Origin: Taibaiella koreensis
Lineage (GTDB): Bacteria; Bacteroidota; Bacteroidia; Chitinophagales; Chitinophagaceae
Assembly: GCF_003545715.1 (NCBI RefSeq)
Contig: NZ_QVNU01000009.1
Coordinates: 119,407 to 183,406, forward strand
Length of the DNA: 64,000 bases
Direction: 5' to 3'
The translations under genes and the position numbers were made by a program. Below the pieces are notes generated by a model. It was not told the DNA's origin, did not search any database, and saw only the letters and a list, made by a program, of their open reading frames with translations. Within the stretch, counting starts at the first letter, position 1; every line of letters starts with the position of its first letter. Below, piece by piece: positions 52,940 through 60,608 of this stretch.

Positions 52940-53003
52940 CTTCTTGTGTTTTCTTGCTACCTATTCATTACTGCAAGTTTTACGCAGTGGTTCCGTGGAC
53001 CTT
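52940..53003 (+). promoter_or_regulatory. Conserved block with stem-loop before RiPP precursor 2
   Basis: TTGTGTTTTCTTGCT, then TTACTGCA, GTTTTA and CGCAGTG. ACTGC (52970-52974) pairs with GCAGT (52984-52988). It ends 42 bp before the ATG, as in the first gene. Confidence 0.55.
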
Positions 53004-53030
53004 TAATGCTCACACAAAAAATAGGGCTAT

Positions 53031-53330
53031 ATGAAAAAGAAAACACTAAACACGAAGCTGTCTTTAAAGAAGATCACCATTACGGAACTGGGATCGGAGA
53101 AAGGAAACGGGATCCTAGGCGGAGGATTTACAAAGGGCTGCCCCACCAGTGGCGTATTGGAACCTTGTAATACCGTAGGAAGCGCCTGCTTCAATACAGA
53201 AGCCGGGGAAAGCTATTGCCAGTGTACCGGTACCTGTCCGGCCACCGCCCTTAATTGTCCGCAGCCATCAGAAGGCTGTCCGACCTTCTTTAACCATTGT
53301 TCCGTTCAGATTTGTGCTACAGGCGGATAA
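53031..53330 (+). CDS. Class I lanthipeptide-like RiPP precursor 2
   Basis: A 99-residue peptide precursor, paralogous to the one at 52592. The leader MKKKTLNTKLSLKKITITEL, followed by GSEKGNGILGGG, keeps the KKK start, LxLxK and the KG-GGG end. The core differs: ten Cys with Thr, Ser and Gly (GCPTSGVLEPC, GSACFNTEAG, YCQCTGTCPATALNCP, GCPTFFNHC) and an ATGG ending. Own promoter block and own terminator make it a cassette independent of the first. As for precursor 1, no modification genes lie nearby, so enzymes acting in trans must be assumed. Confidence 0.72.
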   Translation: MKKKTLNTKLSLKKITITELGSEKGNGILGGGFTKGCPTSGVLEPCNTVGSACFNTEAGESYCQCTGTCPATALNCPQPSEGCPTFFNHCSVQICATGG

Positions 53331-53360
53331 GCCTGGTAAATACCTGAAATGGACGATAAA

Positions 53361-53393
53361 AATAATAGCCGCCCCAGGGGCGGCTATTATTTT
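53361..53393. terminator. Bidirectional terminator of RiPP precursor 2 and the T9SS gene at 53475
   Basis: AATAATAGCCGCCCC and GGGCGGCTATTATT form a nearly perfect stem with a short AG loop and T-run on the forward strand. It lies between two convergent genes. Confidence 0.88.
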
Positions 53394-53474
53394 GACATAA
53401 AATTTTCACTCTCGTACTTATGCGGAATGGCGGCATAGCTATCCGTTTTTATACCCCGGATACCCAATCGAGTC

Positions 53475-55043
53475 CTATTGTTGTTTAACCATTTTTCTAT
53501 AGATCACTTCGTTATTGCTATTGTTCGTAATGCGCAACAGGTAAGTGCCATCACTCAGATGTCTTATGTCGATCTGCTCCCGGCTATTGTCTGTAACAAC
53601 TGTACGCAACGGACGACCGTTAATATCGAGCACCGCGATAGTATGCCGGCCGTACATACCGCTGACCGTCACAGCATCTTTCGCCGGGTTGGGCCATAGG
53701 GCAATTGCTGCAGCGCCCTCACAATTGCTTTGCAATTGCAGCACACGACTATCATAGGCAATGCTGCCATCCCGGTCCTTTACCATCAGGCGAAAGAATG
53801 CTTTGCCATGAGGAATATCAGAAAGCGTAAGGGTATAGGTACCGGTTCCCGAGTGCCCGGGGGCTACTGTCCCTGCGTTGGTAAATTGTCTGCCATCGGC
53901 GCTGTATTGTATTGCAAATTCTGCTACATTCAACTCCCGGGCGGTTTCCCAGGTCAGCCTGGCATTGCAGCTGTTGTCCATATTACCAGTGAAGGAAGTA
54001 ATGTTTACCGGTAAGGGGACCTCTTGCACATTGCCTATTGCTATAGCGCTGTACAGGCTTATATCCGGAACCGTACCGCTCAATGTGCTGCCTTCGGCAA
54101 GTCCCGAAGCCCCTGTGTTACCACTCAGGTTATCCCATTGCAGTGTATTGGTGTTCCAACCGGTAAGGCGCATATTGGCCGCATTGGTATAGCCGCCGTT
54201 GCCCGAAAAGCCTGGGAGGGATACCGTAATGCTAAGCGATGACGTACCACTGATCGCTATCCAATCCCAAAAGCATAAAGGTGAAACCGAGAAGAGCCGG
54301 TCGACACCTGCTGTGCCGGTTGGATTTAGGGCGGTAAGGCTTTGCGTGCCCGTTGACGTAGGATCCATACCCGAGCTGGCATCGCCTGACCAATACGCGA
54401 TGCTGATATGATCGGTAGCCGTACCTGGCGCGCTGATCTGCAAGGTACGCAGGTCGTTGCCTGCCTGGCTACCCACCGGGAAGGTAAAAGCATCGTTACC
54501 TATTTTGCTCACGTAGCCATTTACATATTGCGCATCACCTGATGAGGCATTGGTATAAACGGCATTGTCAAGGAAGCGTAAAGCTCCGGTATTGCTGTTG
54601 CTACGCACCGTTGTTGTAAGCCCGTTGCCAAAGTACAGGCTGGTGGCTATATTGACGCCATTGGTATTGGTGATGTCGACCGCCTGGCCCACGCCATTGG
54701 TAAAAGCCGCAATGGCCAATGTAGGTGCTATAGAACCGGATATCGTTTTAATCGCATCTGTCGGCGGCCAGCTCGCTGAGCCGTCTCCCACGAGAGAATC
54801 TATAGACCCGGAACCGGCAGTATACGGCCCGTCGATATGAAGGTGCTTCCCGCCGTGTATGGTCATAGCGCCGTTCACGGCGGTATAGCTACCCGAAGGC
54901 GGCACTATAGCCGAATCTGTATAATAGGATACGATGCCGGCATTGTTATCATTGTTGAGCCCACCCAAGTAAAACTGTGCCTGAGCCGGGACAACGCTTG
55001 CAGAAAAGCCCAGTGCGCTCAGAATTGGATATAGGATTTTCAT
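53475..55043 (-). CDS. T9SS-sorted surface protein
   Basis: A 522-residue secreted protein. The ATG at 55043 opens a signal peptide (MKILYPILSALGFSASVVPAQAQ); a TTG two codons before is less likely. The N-terminal 330 residues are a beta-solenoid-like region with SIDSLVGDG, ALRFLDNAVYTNASSGDAQY and FPVGSQAGNDLRTLQIS. This layout is repeated in the gene at 56291. A fibronectin-like domain follows (NSCNARLTWETARELNVAEF), then the sorting domain (LWPNPAKDAVTVSG to MVKQQ). The role may be adhesion. The stop is about 80 bp from the shared terminator. Confidence 0.85.
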   Translation of the reverse strand: MKILYPILSALGFSASVVPAQAQFYLGGLNNDNNAGIVSYYTDSAIVPPSGSYTAVNGAMTIHGGKHLHIDGPYTAGSGSIDSLVGDGSASWPPTDAIKTISGSIAPTLAIAAFTNGVGQAVDITNTNGVNIATSLYFGNGLTTTVRSNSNTGALRFLDNAVYTNASSGDAQYVNGYVSKIGNDAFTFPVGSQAGNDLRTLQISAPGTATDHISIAYWSGDASSGMDPTSTGTQSLTALNPTGTAGVDRLFSVSPLCFWDWIAISGTSSLSITVSLPGFSGNGGYTNAANMRLTGWNTNTLQWDNLSGNTGASGLAEGSTLSGTVPDISLYSAIAIGNVQEVPLPVNITSFTGNMDNSCNARLTWETARELNVAEFAIQYSADGRQFTNAGTVAPGHSGTGTYTLTLSDIPHGKAFFRLMVKDRDGSIAYDSRVLQLQSNCEGAAAIALWPNPAKDAVTVSGMYGRHTIAVLDINGRPLRTVVTDNSREQIDIRHLSDGTYLLRITNNSNNEVIYRKMVKQQ

Positions 55044-55172
55044 AAGCAAATTGCTTTAAAGTTGAGGCAGCTCCGGTTATTGTTGCCTGATGGCGGCAAC
55101 AGAGGCCCTGTTGACCTGCTTGTGTTCCGGGAGCCTGGTGAACAGAATGAAGGATGTAACAGATCCCGGTAC

Positions 55173-56108
55173 TTAATTGGCAATTTTGTAACCGTAAAGG
55201 GTACTGACCACCACCTGATATTCGGTACCACCCGACACCTGGGCTGCGCCGGCCATACTCACCGTTTCGCCTGCATTCAGGTAGGTTATGCAGGAGGCAT
55301 TGACACCCTTTACCGTTCCCGGGTTGGACTCGTACGATTGTACCAATATCGTATTGGCGCCCCCGGCGTTCTTCACCAGGTATAATATGGCCCAGGCAAA
55401 AGTGGGATTGCCTGCCACCAGACCGTTGTCAAACTGGGTAGCCCCATAAAATAAATAGTAACCGCTGGCCGGCGCTGTAAACCGGCCGTTGGCCGTATCC
55501 AGCACATTAGCAGTATTCGCAATGGCGCCCTGCGGGTATTTGATCTCTGTCCGGACATAAGGCCCTGCACCCACAGTAGCCGTGCAGGTTTGCCGGGAGC
55601 TGGTGGGTGTTGCGGAGAACGGATACGTAGAGGCTGCCGCAGGCACGCTATTGGCGCTCGAGAGTAATACCAGTTCCCAGGTGGTACCGGTAGTCGTGCC
55701 TTTAGCTATAAAAAAAGCATAGTAGCCGGCCGGCACCTTCACCGATGCTACGCCTGCGCCGCTTTGGTTATCGATCAGTTCGGTCCCATTGGCCGCTATC
55801 GTGAGCACGGCCGTACCTGTATTCTTAAAATGGTACATCCGTCCCATGAAATTACCGGTTCCGCTTATGGCCGCCGGCAAGGTGAGGGTGCCGTCAGCAC
55901 TACCGTTATAAGCTATGTAAAAGTCATTGGCGCCAACGGTTCCACTGGCCGCTACGGTCGTATATTGTGCTGCCATGGAGCCATTGACGGTCAGCTTTGA
56001 ACCTGGCGTTGTGGTGCCGACGCCTGTATTGCCCGTTTGACAGAACGAGGTGTATCCGGATAAAAAGGCACATAGCGTTAAGGTACCAAGTAGTAGTGGG
56101 TTTCTCAT
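55173..56108 (-). CDS. C1q/TNF-like secreted protein with tail-fibre-like start
   Basis: A 311-residue secreted protein. A signal peptide (LCAFLSGYTSFCQT) is followed by GNTGVGTTTPGSKLTVNGS, the 'xVGIGTxxPxxxLxVxG' repeat found at the start of many Bacteroidota fibre-like proteins. The C-terminal 140 residues (FTAPASGYYLFYGATQFDNG, then NAGGANTILVQSYE, ending YLNAGETVSMAGAAQVSG) fit a C1q/TNF jelly-roll that would form trimers. No T9SS domain is visible. It is 130 bp from the gene at 53475. A surface-exposed adhesive fibre is likely. Confidence 0.78.
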   Translation of the reverse strand: MRNPLLLGTLTLCAFLSGYTSFCQTGNTGVGTTTPGSKLTVNGSMAAQYTTVAASGTVGANDFYIAYNGSADGTLTLPAAISGTGNFMGRMYHFKNTGTAVLTIAANGTELIDNQSGAGVASVKVPAGYYAFFIAKGTTTGTTWELVLLSSANSVPAAASTYPFSATPTSSRQTCTATVGAGPYVRTEIKYPQGAIANTANVLDTANGRFTAPASGYYLFYGATQFDNGLVAGNPTFAWAILYLVKNAGGANTILVQSYESNPGTVKGVNASCITYLNAGETVSMAGAAQVSGGTEYQVVVSTLYGYKIAN

Positions 56109-56290
56109 AATCGTTTGGACTTTGGGTTGTATAAAAATTGAGGGTTCTTAAAATCAAATTGTGAAGGCCGCCGCTAATATTATTCCAATTGGCTGGATGA
56201 CAATAAGCCGGATCGGTAAAGCAGGAGCCAGACACCCCTACACGCGTCGTGTTTATATACGCCGGAGCTTATTAAGCGTGGCTGGCTTCC

Positions 56291-57961
56291 CTATTTAAGT
56301 ACCAGCCTATTGGCCTTACCGACGCGGTTCCCTTTACTATCGATCAGTGTAATGATATAGCTTCCCTTTGCCCAACGGGCTGCAGGCAATGCGAAGCTGC
56401 TGATACCCGGGGAGATATCGAGCTTGTCGTTTACCAGCTCCTGTCCCAGCATACTCACTACAATAAGCCGTAGGTCACTCCTGTTTTTATTTGTGTTTAT
56501 GCTTATGATTATTTCATCGGAAAGCTCTGCTGGTGTGGGATATACAGACCAGCTTGTATAGTCTGCTTCGCATTGGGCAGACATCGTCACCACCTTGCTT
56601 TTCGTGACACTTCCATCCAGATCTACTATGGATAAGCGATACATTCCCGTACTACCTGCTTGTTGTGTAACAAAGGTATACCTATCCCCATGTGCTGTAT
56701 TACTACCGGTAACACGACCGATAACCGAAAAGTTTTTACCATCAGTACCATATTCAACAGCAAAATGATCTAAGTCCCGTTCATTGGCCGTTTCCCACCA
56801 AAGGGTAACAGTACATTTGTCGGCATTACCCGCGAAGCCGACCAACGCTACAGGCAGCGGTGTTATGGGGTTGCTGCTCTTGGAGTAATAGGCTGCAGTA
56901 GCAGAAGCTGTGGTCGCAAAATCAGTATATGTACGGCTACGGAGAGATGATCCGGTAACGGTCCCCGTACTACTCAGGTCGCCGGTGGTCCCTGCTCCTG
57001 GGGTATTGCTCTGCCAGGAGCTCAGACTTGGATTGTCGCCAGTACTATTGGGTATTGAGCCGTTACGGGTTACGAAATGTTCCGCATCGTTAAACGCACT
57101 TTGGTTGGTACTGTTATTGTGCTGCAAAGCAATGCCGCTATTTCCTGAAACAATATCAGCATATATATTCCAGGTGCGGGTAATGCCGTTACCGGTTGTA
57201 CCCGCCGGCTCATCGGAAACACTGCCTGCATAATCTTGTATGCTTACATGCATACCGTTGGCAGTAGTATTGGTGATTTGCGCCGGTGTATAGTCTCCGG
57301 CAGCAATGCCTACCGGAAAGGTAAAGACGCCGGTATACACGTCCTTAACCGTATGGCTCAGCGTACTGTTGCTGGTAATGATCATGCGGGCCGGGCTGTA
57401 ATTGCTGATAGTAGCGTCGCTATCAAAACGCAGGTCGCCGGTGGCGCCGGTACCCAGGGTTACATGCGCTCCGTCTACAGCCAGGTTCAGGTCGTTTCCT
57501 ATATACAAGGTAGAAGTGGCTGTATTATTAGTAAAGCCTGCCGCAGTGAGATCTGCCGGAAAGTCCGTATTCGTCAGTGCCATTCCACTTGTATTTTGCA
57601 ATGTCATATTCACAGCTATAGCATTGATGCCGTCGTTGCCATCGATCAAGGTGGGGCCGGCGGCACCTCCGGCAGCCGAGGCATTAAAAAAATTGATGGT
57701 ACCGGTTCCCGTAACCACCGCCGTCGGATCTATTGCTATGTATTTGCTGTATATATCCCATGTTCCGTCTACCTGGTAATGGCCCGGGCCTATATACAAT
57801 GTTTCTGAAACGTCGGTATGCGTGCCGCCCGGCGCCACCGTTATTGTAGCAAGCGTGCCGCCGTAAGTGCTTACCGAACCAGGCCCCTGGGACATGGCAA
57901 CTCCGGGCCCCATCAGTAATGCCATCGAAAGATAAAGTCTTGTCGTATAAAGCTGTTTCAT
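56291..57961 (-). CDS. T9SS-sorted surface protein
   Basis: A 556-residue secreted protein. The ATG at 57961 gives the signal peptide (MKQLYTTRLYLSMALLMGPG); a longer frame upstream lacks any feature. The N-terminal part is a beta-rich 'MBG-like' region: LRFDSDATISNYSPARMIIT and FTFPVGIAAGDYTPAQITNT match the layout of the gene at 53475. Then come a fibronectin-like domain (DKCTVTLWWETANERDLDHF) and a sorting domain (WSVYPTPAELSDEIIIS to KANRLVLK). In the sorting domain YPTPA replaces the usual YPNPA. Likely function adhesion or surface structure. Confidence 0.85.
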   Translation of the reverse strand: MKQLYTTRLYLSMALLMGPGVAMSQGPGSVSTYGGTLATITVAPGGTHTDVSETLYIGPGHYQVDGTWDIYSKYIAIDPTAVVTGTGTINFFNASAAGGAAGPTLIDGNDGINAIAVNMTLQNTSGMALTNTDFPADLTAAGFTNNTATSTLYIGNDLNLAVDGAHVTLGTGATGDLRFDSDATISNYSPARMIITSNSTLSHTVKDVYTGVFTFPVGIAAGDYTPAQITNTTANGMHVSIQDYAGSVSDEPAGTTGNGITRTWNIYADIVSGNSGIALQHNNSTNQSAFNDAEHFVTRNGSIPNSTGDNPSLSSWQSNTPGAGTTGDLSSTGTVTGSSLRSRTYTDFATTASATAAYYSKSSNPITPLPVALVGFAGNADKCTVTLWWETANERDLDHFAVEYGTDGKNFSVIGRVTGSNTAHGDRYTFVTQQAGSTGMYRLSIVDLDGSVTKSKVVTMSAQCEADYTSWSVYPTPAELSDEIIISINTNKNRSDLRLIVVSMLGQELVNDKLDISPGISSFALPAARWAKGSYIITLIDSKGNRVGKANRLVLK

Positions 57962-58121
57962 CGTTTCCTTATAGTTTATCCCTGCTCCTGCTGTATGAAA
58001 CGGGGTATCGAAAAATGGCAATCGCCGTCGCGCGGGTATAATAGTGCTGCCGCAATGAGCAAGATACCTGGACCGGTGCTGCCGGATTCCATATACGCCT
58101 GCCGGGCTATAATGCACCCTG

Positions 58122-59363
58122 TTAATTTTGGACCTTCGTCGCTAATACATAGACGGAGGGATTGCCTGCGTTACATTGATTAGGGACTACTGGATTGGTT
58201 TTGCCGGCCAGTATCGGATAAGTGCCGGCATTGAGGAACAGCATACGGCCCTGGTCACGGGGAACCATAAACGCAACGGTGGCAGATCCGCAATAGACGC
58301 GCCAGATATCCGCAACGCTGCTTCCGGTATTAATGTACATCCAGTAGTCGTTACAATCGGTATTAAGCGTGAGACCTGTCTCGAAATAATACCAACCTGC
58401 GGAAGGTATAGTAATACTCAAACCTGTAGGAAGGCCGGCTCCTCCTGTTGCCCCATTAAAGGGACAAGAGTAAGTGCCGGTCGCCGCTATCTTGGTATTA
58501 CCAAACGAGGTGGTCGCTTGCCAGGTGGCGTTGCCGGCATTGTCGGTAGTCAGCACTTTGCCCGCAACAGGTGTTCCGGCTGTAGGGAATTTAAGGCTAC
58601 CATCTACTTCCAGTGTGGCGCCAGGCGCCACTGCGTTTATGCCGACGTTACCATTGGGGAGAACATTTATGAATTCCCGGGTACCTTCAGGGCCGCCTTC
58701 CCTATAAAAACGGAAACGTCCGTCGGATACATCTATTACCCTGTTGCTCCAGGTCGCCGCATTGTCGGTCTTAAAATACATCCTGGGATTACCATTATTG
58801 ACGGCGATATGGCCCCGGCGTTCTATCATAGCTACCTTGTCGCCACCGGCATCATTATTGGAGCCCCAATAGGTCCATTCAGTTTGTGAAGGAGCGCTGT
58901 AAGCGACCCAACTGCCGCCACTGCAGGTCCACTGCTGGCCTGCCGTAGGGCTAATCATATTTGTGTCTGTGTAGAGTATGGCGCCGCTGCAAGTCCCGGT
59001 CGGCGCGCCGGATCCATACACTACAGTCTGTCCGCCGCCGGTAGCCGCCAGCCGTACCCAACGGGAACCGTCGTTGTAGTACCAGCCTGGCGATACGCCG
59101 AAGGGAGCTGTACCTGCTGTAGCCGTATTATATACAGTCATGCCGGCTATATGCGTGGTAAGGGGAGTGGCCACATTGGTAGCCTGGAGCGGTACACGGG
59201 GTAGCAGGAAGCCTTTTTGTGTACTTTCGAGTTCGAGCACTGCATTATTATCGGGCAGGGATGAAGAGCCTGCAACGCTACCGTCTTTGATCTTTGTTTG
59301 TGCCATTGCGGTGCCCATTGCACTAATGGTTATCGCTGCTAGTGTATAAAATCGTTTTCTCAT
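58122..59363 (-). CDS. C1q/tail-fibre-like secreted protein
   Basis: A 413-residue secreted protein. The ATG at 59363 opens the signal peptide (MRKRFYTLAAITISAMGTAMAQ). A stretch LELESTQKGFLLPRVPL is typical of the N-terminus of such Bacteroidota fibre proteins; GNVGINAVAPGATLEVDGSL is the fibre-like repeat. The C-terminus (YSCPFNGATGGAGLPTGLSI, PSAGWYYFETGLTLNTDCND) is a C1q-like jelly-roll. It belongs with the gene at 55173 as a second fibre-like protein in the island. No T9SS domain is visible. Confidence 0.78.
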   Translation of the reverse strand: MRKRFYTLAAITISAMGTAMAQTKIKDGSVAGSSSLPDNNAVLELESTQKGFLLPRVPLQATNVATPLTTHIAGMTVYNTATAGTAPFGVSPGWYYNDGSRWVRLAATGGGQTVVYGSGAPTGTCSGAILYTDTNMISPTAGQQWTCSGGSWVAYSAPSQTEWTYWGSNNDAGGDKVAMIERRGHIAVNNGNPRMYFKTDNAATWSNRVIDVSDGRFRFYREGGPEGTREFINVLPNGNVGINAVAPGATLEVDGSLKFPTAGTPVAGKVLTTDNAGNATWQATTSFGNTKIAATGTYSCPFNGATGGAGLPTGLSITIPSAGWYYFETGLTLNTDCNDYWMYINTGSSVADIWRVYCGSATVAFMVPRDQGRMLFLNAGTYPILAGKTNPVVPNQCNAGNPSVYVLATKVQN

Positions 59364-59698
59364 CTTAAATGATTGTTGGTTTGGTAAGTTATAGTGTTGG
59401 GCCTGGTAAGCTTTTTCTTTAGCTACTGCATCAAAAATGGTCAAATACCATTTGACCTTGATGGAGAACGGAGCAACTATGACGGCGGTACGTTTCTACC
59501 GGTCCCTTAAACGACTTTGCACTGGTCCTGGAAATTATAGTGACGCTGGCCATAACGGAACACTATTATGTCTGAAAATAAGGCATAGGTCTCTTGTCGT
59601 TCTATTCATTGATTTCAGAACCGATTTTTTTAAGAAAAATACAGCCATTTATTTGGGGTTAAAAGTATAGCCTTTGCCAGGAACGGGCAAGCTGCAAT

Positions 59699-59716
59699 TT
59701 GTAGAATTAGTTCTAC
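59699..59716. promoter_or_regulatory. Inverted repeat, possible operator
   Basis: TGTAGAA-TTAG-TTCTACA, a perfect 7-bp inverted repeat with a 4-bp spacer, about 270 bp before the response regulator. Confidence 0.35.
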
Positions 59717-59897
59717 ATATATTTTTGTGAATAAGCTGAAACCAGCTACCGTATTGATTATTAGCCGGTGTAAAGAAGGAAACGATGTTAATGTACGTAA
59801 AAGATCCGGAACGCCGTCGGGCGACTTTATCGAAAATAGTTCCGGGGCTACATCGTCGGGCAAGAGCAATATTTTTCAATATTCCTATGCTTAAGCT

Positions 59898-59917
59898 TTT
59901 ACATTTTTAAATGTAAA
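59898..59917. promoter_or_regulatory. Perfect 20-bp palindrome before the response regulator
   Basis: TTTACATTT-TT-AAATGTAAA, 9-bp half-sites. It lies 68 bp before the ATG at 59985 and could be a binding site of a dimeric regulator, perhaps of the LuxR protein itself. Confidence 0.42.
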
Positions 59918-59984
59918 TAATTTGTTCCGGCGATCTGAATTTTCGAAAACTTATTCTAATTTTCTCGCCCAAGCACACCTACTC

Positions 59985-60608
59985 ATGTTACCCCAAATAT
60001 TGATTGCTGATGATCATTCCATCGTAAGACATGGGCTCAGCATTATTATCAGAGATATTCTGCCGGACGCGGAGCTCTTTTTTGCGACCAATTTTGACAC
60101 GCTGCTGCAGGTCCTGGCAGAAGGGAAGCTGACGCTGGCTATATGCGATGTCAATATGCCGGGCTGCAATAATTTCCATATGGTGCAGATCATGAAGCAG
60201 ATCCAGCCTGAGCTAAAGATCATCATCTATTCTGCTTACGATGAAAACCTGTATGCGAACCGGTTTATAAAGGCCGGCGCCGATTTGTATCTTCAGAAAG
60301 AAATTGAAAACCAGGTTTTGATCAAAGCGATCCATAGCGTCCTGGAGCAGCGCCCGTTTGCAGCGACGGCAATACATGAAGAGGCGGATAATGGTATGGT
60401 CAATCCTATATCATTATTATCCGATCGTGAATTTGAAGTATCCAACCTCCTGGTTAAAGGTTTGGGCACCTCGGAAATATGCCATACGCTGGACCTTGGT
60501 AAAACCACGGTAAGTACCTATAAAAGGCGTATCTATGAAAAAATGGGCATCTCCACGCTACCCGAACTGGTAACCATTTACAGGAATTATGTCAATGCAA
60601 TTATTTGA
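59985..60608 (+). CDS. LuxR-family two-component response regulator
   Basis: A 207-residue regulator of the NarL/FixJ type. The receiver domain (about 1-125) shows the acidic pair in LIADDHSIVRHG (residues 8-10), the phosphoacceptor Asp in LAICDVNMPG (about 53) and the Lys in YLQKE. The C-terminal HTH has LSDREFEVSNLLVKGLGTSE, then ICHTLDLGKTTVSTYKRRIY (recognition helix). The start at 59985 is chosen since the receiver begins right after it; the frame is open to 59922. It overlaps the 3' end of the sensor kinase gene by 8 bp, tail to tail. It is divergent from the surface-protein island, which may be its target; this is inference. Confidence 0.9.
   Translation: MLPQILIADDHSIVRHGLSIIIRDILPDAELFFATNFDTLLQVLAEGKLTLAICDVNMPGCNNFHMVQIMKQIQPELKIIIYSAYDENLYANRFIKAGADLYLQKEIENQVLIKAIHSVLEQRPFAATAIHEEADNGMVNPISLLSDREFEVSNLLVKGLGTSEICHTLDLGKTTVSTYKRRIYEKMGISTLPELVTIYRNYVNAII

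Larger units (their letters stand above)
59364..59984. other. Divergent intergenic region before the response regulator
   Basis: About 620 bp between divergent genes. Short open frames there have no support. It holds the leader motif of the fibre gene (TTGGTTTGGT, 59376-59385), an inverted repeat TGTAGAA/TTCTACA (59699-59716) and the perfect palindrome at 59898-59917. Confidence 0.6.

Noticed and set aside
55173..59363. Prophage tail-fibre genes
   Set aside because: Fibre-like repeats and C1q-like ends occur, but the proteins have signal peptides and no phage genes are near.
59437..59670. 77-codon forward frame before the response regulator
   Set aside because: Composition unlike neighbours, no motif and no promoter; probably chance.
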